In this document: piece by piece, positions 36,851-44,640 of the stretch
Position numbering within the stretch: the stretch's first letter is position 1
Layout of the letters: each line of letters begins with the position of its first letter
Source: Sheuella amnicola
Lineage (GTDB): Bacteria; Pseudomonadota; Gammaproteobacteria; Burkholderiales; Burkholderiaceae_B
DNA: 64,000 nucleotides
NCBI RefSeq assembly: GCF_010499255.1
Contig: NZ_JAAGRN010000004.1
Span: 248,001-312,000 of the forward strand
Direction of reading: 5' to 3'
Notes under the pieces: model-generated
Told to the model about the DNA's origin: nothing
The model's database searches: none
The model's input: the letters and a program-made list of their open reading frames with translations, nothing else
Translations under genes and position numbers: made by a program

Positions 36851-38230
36851 TTAAAGGGTCAGTATGACACGCAGTCCGCCAAGTGGCGAGGCGGCCAGGC
36901 TGAGTTGCCCGTTGTAAAGATCGACCAGCTCTTGCACGATTGCAAGCCCCAGCCCTGTTCCTGGCGTTTTTTCGTCGATACGGATGCCGCGTTGCAAAAC
37001 CCGATCGTATTGTTCTTGTACAAGTCCCGGACCATCATCGTCAATTGTGATCACGAGTTCAGACCCTTGTCTCGATGTCGAGACATCGATTGTCGATTTT
37101 GCCCATTTTGAAGCGTTATCGAGAAGATTGCCAAGTATTTCCTGAAGGTCTTGCGATTCGCCCCTGAATGTCAGATCATCGGATTGGCACTGTAGCCTGA
37201 ATGTCAGTTCGCGATCGGCGTGCACGCGTTGCATGACGCGAATCAGTTGTTCAAGGTGCGGCCTGACGAGAGTTTCACTAGCCGGCATGCCGGAAGTGGC
37301 GGCGGTTCGGGCGCGTTGAAGACGCCAATCGATATGGCGTTGCATCATCGATACTTGTTCTTTGACCAGACGCGGGAGGTCATCGCCGCTATTGTGGGAT
37401 TGCGAAGCTGCATTGTTCAAAACCGCGAGCGGCGTTTTGAGGGAGTGGGCGAGATCGCCGGTTTGAGCGCGCGCACGCTCGACAACCTGTACGCTGTGAT
37501 CAAGTACTTGATTAAAATCATCTATCAGAGGCTGAACTTCCTGAGGGAAATTACCCTCCAGTCGTCGCAACGGTCCTGCGTGTAATTTACCAAGTGCTTT
37601 TTGCAGTGTCCTCAAGGGAGCCAAGCCGATGATCACTTGCGCCAGCGCGGCAAGTGAAAGCGTCAGGAATAATATCGAAAGAAAAAATACCAACCGATGC
37701 GTCCACTCATCAATAGAGTGTTCAAGTTCTTTCGTGCCGGAGGCAATGATCAATTGCCAGACTTGATCCGGATGCTCTTCGAGTCGGATGTTTCGCTCCA
37801 GAACCATCAGGCGCGTGTTGTCGGGACCTTTCGTAGTGTGAATATGCAACGACCCGGATTCCATTGATCCAGTATATGCGTCCTTGGGGACTTGAATCAC
37901 ATCTTCCCAAAGTGACCGGGACCGGATCAGGCCTATTTGATTGCCGTGGTTGATTTGCCAGTACAGGCCCGAAAGCGGTTGCGTGAAACGGGGATCGCTC
38001 ATGGGTGAGGTTAGAACAGGCCTGCCTTGTTGATCGACTTCGAAATTGGCGGTAAGTCGATCCAGGTGGATTTGCATCGATGACTGGAATTGCTTGGTTG
38101 CGAATCGACTGAAAGAATTCGTTAAAACAAAACCAGCGATGATCAGTGCCAGACACATTCCAAGCAGGGTGCCTGCGAGCAGGCGTGCACGCAACGATAA
38201 TCTGAGCGTTGACAGGATGCGTTTGCTCAT
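36851..38230 (-). CDS. sensor histidine kinase (PhoQ/QseC-like)
   Basis: Membrane kinase of 459 residues with helices at about 15-37 and 180-205, a periplasmic sensor domain between them, a HAMP-like linker, the phospho-acceptor histidine in GDLAHSLKTPLAV, the N box NLLDNASKWA and ATP-binding IDDDGPG and GTGLGLAI. The layout and H-box resemble PhoQ-type kinases. It overlaps the response regulator gene by four bases. Ligand unknown; proximity to a cation pump suggests a divalent cation or an envelope signal. Confidence 0.93.
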   Translation of the reverse strand: MSKRILSTLRLSLRARLLAGTLLGMCLALIIAGFVLTNSFSRFATKQFQSSMQIHLDRLTANFEVDQQGRPVLTSPMSDPRFTQPLSGLYWQINHGNQIGLIRSRSLWEDVIQVPKDAYTGSMESGSLHIHTTKGPDNTRLMVLERNIRLEEHPDQVWQLIIASGTKELEHSIDEWTHRLVFFLSILFLTLSLAALAQVIIGLAPLRTLQKALGKLHAGPLRRLEGNFPQEVQPLIDDFNQVLDHSVQVVERARAQTGDLAHSLKTPLAVLNNAASQSHNSGDDLPRLVKEQVSMMQRHIDWRLQRARTAATSGMPASETLVRPHLEQLIRVMQRVHADRELTFRLQCQSDDLTFRGESQDLQEILGNLLDNASKWAKSTIDVSTSRQGSELVITIDDDGPGLVQEQYDRVLQRGIRIDEKTPGTGLGLAIVQELVDLYNGQLSLAASPLGGLRVILTL

Positions 38231-38889
38231 GAGGGAGAATTCAATCTGTAGCCTAGACCGCGAATCGTTTCGATCAGATCACCTGGGATTTTTTTTCTGA
38301 GCCTTCCGACAAACACCTCAATGGTGTTTGAGTCGCGGTCAAAGTCCTGAGCATAGATATGTTCGGTCAAGTCTGTACGTGACACAACCTGATCACGATG
38401 ATGCATCAGGTAGGAGAGAACCTTGAATTCGTGAGCTGTCAATGTAACGGGATGGCCATCGACGGTGACGCGAGCGCTTCGGGTATCCAACAGAATCGGA
38501 CCACACTGCAGGGTCGAGCTTGCATTGCCGGTTGCGCGACGGATCAACGCACGGATACGGGCAAGCAACTCCTCCATGTGAAAGGGTTTGCTCAGATAGT
38601 CATCGGCCCCCGCATCGATTCCTGAAACTTTCTCGTGCCATCCATCCCTTGCTGTCAAGATCAGTACCGGAATCGCGATTCCCTTGCTGCGCCATTGCTT
38701 GAGCACCGTCAAGCCGTCGATCAGAGGCAAGCCCAGATCCAGAATGATGGCATCATAGGGTTCCGACTCTCCCATATATGCGGCATCACGACCATTATCG
38801 GATCGATCGACAGCATAACCGGCTTCGTGAAGCGATTGGGCAATTTGTTCCGATAGTGTGGGTTCGTCTTCGACCAACAAAATGCGCAT
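38227..38889 (-). CDS. OmpR/PhoP-family response regulator
   Basis: DNA-binding regulator of 220 residues: receiver domain with acidic pocket Glu7-Asp8 and phospho-acceptor Asp51 (ILDLGLPLIDGL), conserved Thr in LILTARD and Lys in LSKPFHMEELLARI, then a winged-helix output domain (about 125-218). Its partner kinase is encoded directly downstream with a 4-base overlap. It is probably the activator of the divergent cytochrome genes and of its own operon. Confidence 0.95.
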   Translation of the reverse strand: MRILLVEDEPTLSEQIAQSLHEAGYAVDRSDNGRDAAYMGESEPYDAIILDLGLPLIDGLTVLKQWRSKGIAIPVLILTARDGWHEKVSGIDAGADDYLSKPFHMEELLARIRALIRRATGNASSTLQCGPILLDTRSARVTVDGHPVTLTAHEFKVLSYLMHHRDQVVSRTDLTEHIYAQDFDRDSNTIEVFVGRLRKKIPGDLIETIRGLGYRLNSPS

Positions 38890-38910
38890 GAAACGTTCCT
38901 TGGGATGCGT

Positions 38911-39213
38911 TTATTTTCGCCGGTCTGAGATTACTGTGCCATCCGCGGCGTTAACTTTCAATTTTATTCTCAGTCCGTCGTTCCTGAGCATCTTGATTTC
39001 ATAAATCCATTGATTGCTTTTGCGTTCGAGTTCGATTTCAAGGATTTGTCCCGAGTAAGTGTTTTCGACTTTCTCGATAATCGTTCGCAATGGCATGATC
39101 TGGCCCGACTCAAGCGCTTGTCTGGCCATGTCATGGTCTTTGGCATCATCGGCGTGGACGTTCGGATGCCCCGATAGCAACAGTGCAGCCAGTATCACCG
39201 ACAATAATCTCAT
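38911..39213 (-). CDS. PepSY-domain periplasmic protein
   Basis: Small exported protein, 100 residues from the ATG at 39213. A signal peptide (RLLSVILAALLLSG...NVHA, ending near residue 21) is followed by a single PepSY-type domain: a helix with PLRTIIEKVENTY, then strands ILEIELERKSNQWIYEIKML and LRIKLKVNAADGTVISDRRK. PepSY proteins of this form are often encoded beside PhoPQ-like systems and cytochrome b561 genes. An upstream in-frame extension to 39282 lacks signal-peptide logic and is rejected. It is the first gene of the regulator-kinase-ATPase run. Confidence 0.85.
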   Translation of the reverse strand: MRLLSVILAALLLSGHPNVHADDAKDHDMARQALESGQIMPLRTIIEKVENTYSGQILEIELERKSNQWIYEIKMLRNDGLRIKLKVNAADGTVISDRRK

Positions 39214-39415
39214 ATGCACGGGGATGTGTCCTCTCGGTTCAAATTTTTTCGATTCAAGGTCGTCATTGTCATGCAACGACATCCGTATTCTGATCCTGAG
39301 TTCCTGAATACAAGATGAATAAGCGATTCAGATTCAGTACAGTCGCCTGCCCTCAAAATGACGGCATGGAGTGTGAATTTGATTTTTGAACCGTTTAGTT
39401 AGTCAGAGGGTGATC

Positions 39416-39841
39416 ATGAAAAAAAATAGGAATTTCCATCATCGGTTCGCATTGTGTGCGAGTTTACTGCTTACGCTTTCGATTGCACCGTTGTACTCGC
39501 AAGCTGCCGATACGACTCCAGCCGAGCAGTTGAAGGCATACAACAGTCAGGCGGGACGTGCCGGCGATGCCAGGCAGGGGGAATTGTTCTTTACGCAAAA
39601 ACATGGCGGAAAGTGGTCCTGCGCGACTTGCCACAATGCTCCACCGGTATCGGATGGCAAGCATGCCTCTACGGGCAAACTGATCAAGCCTTTAGCACCT
39701 GCCGCCAATCCTGTTGCCTTTACGGACACAGCCAAAATCGAGAAATGGTTCAAGCGTAATTGCAAAGATGTTCTGGAGCGCGAATGCAGTGCTGCCGAAA
39801 AGGCTGATGTGTTGTCCTATTTGATGGGAGTCAAGCCATGA
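39416..39841 (+). CDS. DUF1924 c-type cytochrome
   Basis: Exported monoheme cytochrome of 141 residues, resembling the Rhodobacter sphaeroides heme protein (SHP) group. A signal peptide ends at SQAAD (about residue 31); the heme motif CATCH is at 69-73. A conserved KPLAPAANPVAFTDTAKIEKWFKRNCKDVL segment (split about 88-117) is typical for DUF1924. The ATG at 39416 has AGAGGG upstream; the TTG at 39386 is rejected. It overlaps the diheme cytochrome gene by four bases, and the two probably exchange electrons. Confidence 0.9.
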   Translation: MKKNRNFHHRFALCASLLLTLSIAPLYSQAADTTPAEQLKAYNSQAGRAGDARQGELFFTQKHGGKWSCATCHNAPPVSDGKHASTGKLIKPLAPAANPVAFTDTAKIEKWFKRNCKDVLERECSAAEKADVLSYLMGVKP

Positions 39842-40335
39842 GTCGCTCTATGTTTCGTCAATCTATCTTGCACGCGCTGATGTGTGTCGTATCGGTTTTT
39901 TTTGTCATACCCCATGCAACGCAGGCGGGTGAAAAAAAATTGAAACCTGCAACGCTCTCCAAGGCGTATCAGACCGAATGCGCAGCATGCCATCTTGCAT
40001 ACCCGCCGGCGATGCTTCCGGGTCAGTCATGGGACAACATCATGAAAGGGTTGTCCAAACACTACGGTACGGATGCCTCGATTGATGATGTCGATGCCTT
40101 CAAGGAGATTTCGCAATGGCTTCAGGATCATGCAGGTACTTACAAGAAGCCGGCGTTGTTTCCGCCTCCGGATGATCGCATCAGCAAAACATACTGGTTT
40201 GTGAAAGAACATCGCAAAATCGCATCGGATGTCTGGCTGCGCGATTCGATTAAAAGTCCTTCCAACTGTGCGGCCTGCCACACCAAGGCCGATCAGTTCG
40301 ACTACCGCGAACGCAATATTCGTATTCCGGATTAA
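39838..40335 (+). CDS. diheme cytochrome c (DHC family)
   Basis: Periplasmic diheme cytochrome of 165 residues with a signal peptide to about residue 30 and two CAACH heme motifs at 48-52 and 144-148. The middle SWDNIMKGLSKHYGTDASI is a hallmark of the DHC family, known in R. sphaeroides as the electron partner of SHP. It stands between the DUF1924 cytochrome and cytochrome b561, which fits a quinol to b561 to DHC to DUF1924 route. The final acceptor is unknown. Confidence 0.92.
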   Translation: MSRSMFRQSILHALMCVVSVFFVIPHATQAGEKKLKPATLSKAYQTECAACHLAYPPAMLPGQSWDNIMKGLSKHYGTDASIDDVDAFKEISQWLQDHAGTYKKPALFPPPDDRISKTYWFVKEHRKIASDVWLRDSIKSPSNCAACHTKADQFDYRERNIRIPD

Positions 40336-40346
40336 GGAGTGATTTC

Positions 40347-40982
40347 ATGCAAATGCGTAAAGTGACCGACTCAGCAACCAGGATGTTTCACTGGTTATTT
40401 GCGTTTTGCTTTCTAGGCGCATATGTCACCGCCGAGAGCGAGACATTCCGTCTGATCCACGTGACGCTGGGTTATACGATGGCCGGTTTGCTGGTGTTTC
40501 GTATTCTTTGGGGCTTGTTTGGACCTAAGTACGCCAGGCTTGGCGCGATGTTCAGAAAGTTGTCCCTGGCACCCGAGTGGGGGCGCACCTTGTTGTCGGT
40601 GCGCAGTCCGGGCGCATTGTGGAACGTGAACTGGAAGCAAGGACAAAATTTGCTGATGAGTTTCGCCGTTGTCTGCTTGTTGATCATGGTCATTCCGATT
40701 ACGTTGACTGGTTATGCGACCTACAATGATTGGGGATTCAGGTGGCTGCAGAAGATTCACGAGTCGATCGGCGAATTTTATTTGTTCATCGTGTTTGCTC
40801 ATCTAGCGATGATTGTGTTGATCAGCCTTATGCGTCGCAAAAACCAGGCGCTGCCAATGATCACGGGTAAAGTTGCCGGGCCCGGGCCGGACTTGATTCG
40901 GTCCGAATATTATTGGGTTTCGGCATTACTTGCGATCGCGGTGATCTGTTGGTGGATATGGAGTTTTGTGGCTGCCATATAA
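40347..40982 (+). CDS. cytochrome b561-type membrane protein
   Basis: Di-heme b-type membrane protein of 211 residues with about four to five helices. Likely heme ligands are histidines in TRMFHWLFAF, RLIHVTLGY, LQKIHESIGEF and FAHLAMI. It would oxidise quinol and pass electrons to the periplasmic cytochromes encoded just upstream. AAGGAG (40334-40339) precedes the ATG. It completes the three-gene electron relay opposite the two-component operon. Confidence 0.92.
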   Translation: MQMRKVTDSATRMFHWLFAFCFLGAYVTAESETFRLIHVTLGYTMAGLLVFRILWGLFGPKYARLGAMFRKLSLAPEWGRTLLSVRSPGALWNVNWKQGQNLLMSFAVVCLLIMVIPITLTGYATYNDWGFRWLQKIHESIGEFYLFIVFAHLAMIVLISLMRRKNQALPMITGKVAGPGPDLIRSEYYWVSALLAIAVICWWIWSFVAAI

Positions 40983-40992
40983 TCTGCGCATC

Positions 40993-41913
40993 ATGGTTGC
41001 AGATCCTTCACGCAAAACCGCACTGTCCAGGCTGGCATTCGCTTCGCTGCTGCTGATCGCATTGCTCATGGGCGCCAACCATGTCGGTGCCCGTGTCGCC
41101 TTCAATCACGGTCTGGACGTTGCTACGGCCGTCACGGTCCGCAGCACCTTTACAGCCATCGTTGTCACCATTCTGATATTCCTGCAACAAGTACCATTGC
41201 GCCTGACTCGTCGGCATTTAAAGGTGTTGCCTTTGATCGGGATACTGATTTCGATTCAGAGCCTGACAATTTATGCTTCTGTTGCGCGTTTGCCTGTTTC
41301 GCTCGCGTTGCTCGCCTTCAATACATATCCGCTGTGGATCGCACTTTGGGCCCGGTTGTTTTACAAGACGAAACCCGAGCCCCAGGTCTTGCGTATCATG
41401 CCCGTTATGTTGCTTGGCCTGGCGCTTGCTCTTGACGTGTTTGGCGCCACCTCCGGTCTAGGCTTGAAAGAGCAATGGGGGCAGATCGGTTCAGGCGTGG
41501 CATTCGCGCTTACGGCGGGCGCAACATTTGGTCTGGCTATGGTGCTGACTCAACATGAAGCGAGTGACCTGGATGGTCGCGTCCGTACAGCGGCAACCAT
41601 GTGGATGGTCGGTCTGGTTGCCCTGGCTGCCACGCGTGCAACCGGAAGTTTTCATTGGCCCAATGCGATCGAAGGCTGGTGGGGGTTAGCCGCTTTGGCC
41701 GTGTTGTATGGTGCCGGCTTTACGCTGATGTTTACGTTGTTGCCTAAACTTGGCGTGGTAGGTAATTCCGCGATTATGAATGTCGAACCGATATGCGCAC
41801 TTGTGTTGGCCTGGTTGATACTGGATCAAACGATTGCTCCGGTTCAGGTTGTGGGCGCCTGCATCGTCGTGGGCGCAGTGATCAAACTTGGTTTGAGAAA
41901 AAAGTCCGGTTAA
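40993..41913 (+). CDS. EamA/DMT-family transporter
   Basis: Drug/metabolite-transporter superfamily permease with about ten helices in two EamA repeats, 306 residues. The first repeat opens with RLAFASLLLIALLMGANHVGARVAF and the second shows ALTAGATFGLAMVL. The ATG at 40993 is used; a longer frame begins inside the b561 gene. It lies 10 bases after cytochrome b561, so it may be transcribed with it, but no functional link is evident. Substrate unknown; amino acid or metabolite export is common in the family. Confidence 0.85.
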   Translation: MVADPSRKTALSRLAFASLLLIALLMGANHVGARVAFNHGLDVATAVTVRSTFTAIVVTILIFLQQVPLRLTRRHLKVLPLIGILISIQSLTIYASVARLPVSLALLAFNTYPLWIALWARLFYKTKPEPQVLRIMPVMLLGLALALDVFGATSGLGLKEQWGQIGSGVAFALTAGATFGLAMVLTQHEASDLDGRVRTAATMWMVGLVALAATRATGSFHWPNAIEGWWGLAALAVLYGAGFTLMFTLLPKLGVVGNSAIMNVEPICALVLAWLILDQTIAPVQVVGACIVVGAVIKLGLRKKSG

Positions 41914-41965
41914 GGCATGATGGCGGCTTGATCGAAATTCTTTCAACAATATTCGTGAGGCAAGT

Positions 41966-42259
41966 ATGGCAAAAGCATATTGGATCAGTTCCTATCGTTC
42001 AGTTTCGAACCCGGAGGCTTTGGCTGCCTATGCCAAACTGGCCGGCCCGGCTCTGACCGCTGCGGGCGGAACGTTTCTCGCGCGTGGCATGCCTGCCGCA
42101 ACTAAGGAAAACGGTCTCGAACAGCGTACCGTGTTGATTGAGTTTCCAAGTGTCGAGGCAGCTGTGGCCGCCTATAACAGTGCCGGCTATAAAGAAGCCT
42201 TGGCTGCACTGGGTACCAATTCGGTGGATCGCGATATTCGTATCGTCGAAGGGGCTTGA
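41966..42259 (+). CDS. DUF1330 family protein
   Basis: A 97-residue dimeric alpha-beta barrel-type protein. The pattern KAYWISSYRSV, then LAAYAKLAGPALTAAGG, FLARG, RTVLIEFPSVEAAVAAYNS and YKEALAALG is characteristic of DUF1330. The biochemical role of the family is not established. GAGGCAAGT precedes the ATG. A strong terminator follows, so it is the end of the plus-strand run. Confidence 0.9.
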   Translation: MAKAYWISSYRSVSNPEALAAYAKLAGPALTAAGGTFLARGMPAATKENGLEQRTVLIEFPSVEAAVAAYNSAGYKEALAALGTNSVDRDIRIVEGA

Positions 42260-42290
42260 TAGCTGCCTGATCGATATTCGAGTTCAACAA

Positions 42291-42326
42291 AAAAAACGGC
42301 CGCAGTGCAAATGCGGCCTTTTTTTT
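42291..42326. terminator. bidirectional terminator between the DUF1330 and MFS genes
   Basis: GGCCGCA (42298-42304) pairs with TGCGGCC (42312-42318) around a seven-base loop. Runs of A on the left and T on the right give a U-tract in both directions, suiting the two convergent genes. Confidence 0.92.
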
Positions 42327-42342
42327 ATAGGTTTACAAGATA

Positions 42343-43536
42343 CTACTTCTGATGTTTCTTGTATTTCGGCCAAAGCCAGATCAACGCTGCGCCCGTTAGT
42401 CCGACAGGCAAAAACGATCCCCAATTCAGTAGAGTCCAGCCCTGTGTCGTCACGAGCGCACCCGAACTGAAGGCTGTGACGGCCATTGTCGCGAAAACAA
42501 AAAAGTTGATCGCACCTTGAGCCTTGTCTTTTTCTTCCGGCCTGTAGGCCGATATGGCCAATGCGGTTGAACCTGTGAACAGAAAGTTCCAGCCCACGCC
42601 AAGTAAAAACATCGAGGCAAGAAATTGAGGCACTTCGGTACCCGACAGCGCAACCACGATACAGATCAGGTTCAGCAGTACACCCACCGCCATGATTTGC
42701 AGCGTACCGAATCGTTTGATGAGTGAGCCGGTGAAAAAGCCCGGAGCGAACATGCCAATGACATGCCATTCAAGCACAAGCGCAGTATCCTTGAACTCAA
42801 GTCCGCATACTTTCATTGCAAGGGGCGTGGCGGCCATGAGCAGATTCATGACCCCGTATCCAAGCGCGGCACCGATTGCGGCAACCATAAATACCGGTTG
42901 TTTCATGATTTCCATCAATGGCCTGCCTGGAGGCAGATCTTTTTTGACGGCGACTTCATCCGGAAAGTGAATGAAATGCATGACGCCCAATCCCACAAAT
43001 CCGGCAACGGTCAAGGTCAGATAAGCACCCAAAAATTCGGTGTCGAACGAATTGCGCGTCCAGTGCGCAAGATTTGGTCCGACGATCGCACCCAAAATGC
43101 CTCCGGCCAATACCCAGGAAACGGCTTTTTCGCGCAAGCTGACATCCGTCAGTTCGGCAGCCGCGAATCGGTAAAGTTGGCCATTTGCGCTGTAGTAGCC
43201 TGCGACAAATGTTCCGAAAATCAAAAGGGCGAAATTTTTTGAGTAGGCTGCATATGCACAAATCAGCGAAGACACAATTGCAATCAGCAATCCAAGCTGA
43301 AATGATTTTTGCCGACCAAAACGTTTTTGAGTTCGCGCAACGATGGATGTCGCAAGCGCGCCTCCAACGACATAGCCCATGATCGGCAATGTTGCCATCC
43401 ATGCCTTGGTCGTCAGACTCAACCCGACCAAGCCGTTGATTGCGACAAATGTCACGTTGTTTGTCAGGAAGATCCCCTGACACAAAATCAACAACACCAG
43501 ATTTTTATTGAAGAGTTTAGGTTGAGTTTGCATCAT
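42343..43536 (-). CDS. MFS transporter
   Basis: Major facilitator superfamily permease of 397 residues with about twelve helices. The cytoplasmic loop after helix 2 has RTQKRFGRQKSFQLG, the MFS motif A. The ATG overlaps the stop of the upstream Bug receptor gene (TAATG), so the two are translationally coupled. Substrate is not evident; given its neighbours (Bug receptor, sugar-acid dehydratase), an organic or sugar acid is plausible. Confidence 0.88.
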   Translation of the reverse strand: MMQTQPKLFNKNLVLLILCQGIFLTNNVTFVAINGLVGLSLTTKAWMATLPIMGYVVGGALATSIVARTQKRFGRQKSFQLGLLIAIVSSLICAYAAYSKNFALLIFGTFVAGYYSANGQLYRFAAAELTDVSLREKAVSWVLAGGILGAIVGPNLAHWTRNSFDTEFLGAYLTLTVAGFVGLGVMHFIHFPDEVAVKKDLPPGRPLMEIMKQPVFMVAAIGAALGYGVMNLLMAATPLAMKVCGLEFKDTALVLEWHVIGMFAPGFFTGSLIKRFGTLQIMAVGVLLNLICIVVALSGTEVPQFLASMFLLGVGWNFLFTGSTALAISAYRPEEKDKAQGAINFFVFATMAVTAFSSGALVTTQGWTLLNWGSFLPVGLTGAALIWLWPKYKKHQK

Positions 43537-44525
43537 TAGCCCGGTGTGAGTTTGAGTTCACTGGTCAGTTGACGGTAAACCGGCCACACTTCACGAATCA
43601 TTTTGGTCAGCGGTTCACCGACAAGCACAGGTTCGTCCGAGCCGATCGTGTCTAACAGTTGGGCCATCTTGGGCGATTGTTGTCCACCGGTTGATGCCTT
43701 GGTCAATACTTCAATCACTTCCTTTGGCGTGCCGCTTGGTGCCAGCAACATGTTGTATTCGAGTAGTTTGGTGAAGGCAGGGCTGGTAAAGCCTTGTTCA
43801 GCCCAAGTCGGCACATCGGGGAATTTGGTGCTGCGGCGATCTGAGATGATTGCAATCACGCGCAATCCATCTTTTTGCGCAAAAGGTCCGATGCTGATGA
43901 CCGATCCGGTGGCGACATCGGTTTGTTGACCGACCAGATCCGTGAACATGGGCGGTGTTCCTTTGTAGCTCACAACTGTGAATTGGCCACCGGTCTCTTT
44001 GGCTAGCTGTGAAAGCAGTAATTGCCATCCTGATCCGATACTGTAGTTGCCGGCATTCAGGGGCTGTTTTTTGGATAGCTCGACCAGTTCTTTCGCGTTT
44101 TTGACCGGCAGACTGGAACGCACCGCAGTGGGTAGACCGCCCGCAGTGACTGCAGCGATCGGCACTAAATCTTTATCCGGATCGATCAGTGGTTTTTTGA
44201 ATAGAACCGGTGCTTGAGCTAGCTGGCTATGCAATCCGACAAACAGTGTGTAGCCGTCAGGCGTGGAGTGCGCCACGTTTTCAGCGGCGATCATGCCACC
44301 TGCTCCGGGCTTGTTTTCAACAATCACCGAAACGCCAAGCTTCTGGCTGAGTAAATCGGCAAATGCACGCGCAGTCGCGTCTGTTGTTCCCCCAGGGTTT
44401 TGCGATACGACAATTTTGATCGGCTTACTCGGATAATTTTGAGCATGCGCCGTAGCGGTAGAGATTGCTATCAATGTACCGATTGCCGCTGTGAGCCCGG
44501 TGGTGAAACGGTGTAACCCGCGCAT
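43536..44525 (-). CDS. Bug/TctC family solute receptor
   Basis: Periplasmic receptor of 329 residues with a signal peptide to about residue 28 (TAHAQ). Typical parts are YPSKPIKIVVSQNPGGTTDATAR, VIVENKPGAGGMIAAENVA, PDGYTLF and VVSYKGTPPMFTDLVGQQTD (each split by variable residues). AAGGGGAA is well placed before the ATG. It is coupled to the MFS gene and divergent from a UxaA-family dehydratase, so a hydroxy or sugar acid is the likely ligand. It is different in sequence from the Bug receptor at 32555. Confidence 0.93.
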   Translation of the reverse strand: MRGLHRFTTGLTAAIGTLIAISTATAHAQNYPSKPIKIVVSQNPGGTTDATARAFADLLSQKLGVSVIVENKPGAGGMIAAENVAHSTPDGYTLFVGLHSQLAQAPVLFKKPLIDPDKDLVPIAAVTAGGLPTAVRSSLPVKNAKELVELSKKQPLNAGNYSIGSGWQLLLSQLAKETGGQFTVVSYKGTPPMFTDLVGQQTDVATGSVISIGPFAQKDGLRVIAIISDRRSTKFPDVPTWAEQGFTSPAFTKLLEYNMLLAPSGTPKEVIEVLTKASTGGQQSPKMAQLLDTIGSDEPVLVGEPLTKMIREVWPVYRQLTSELKLTPG

Positions 44526-44561
44526 CTATATTCCCCTTGCGTATAAGTAAATGACTTGTCT

Positions 44562-44577
44562 TTCTTTGTGTAAAGAA
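44562..44577. promoter_or_regulatory. palindrome in the Bug/UxaA divergent region
   Basis: TTCTTT-GTGT-AAAGAA is a perfect 6-4-6 inverted repeat in the 115-base space between two divergent genes; GGGTTTACCC a little further right is a second short palindrome. Either could be an operator. No regulator gene is adjacent. Confidence 0.4.
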
Positions 44578-44640
44578 TAGCATTTAGACGATATAGGGTT
44601 TACCCTTGATTTGAATGTCTTGTGAAAGGAGCGTGAATGC

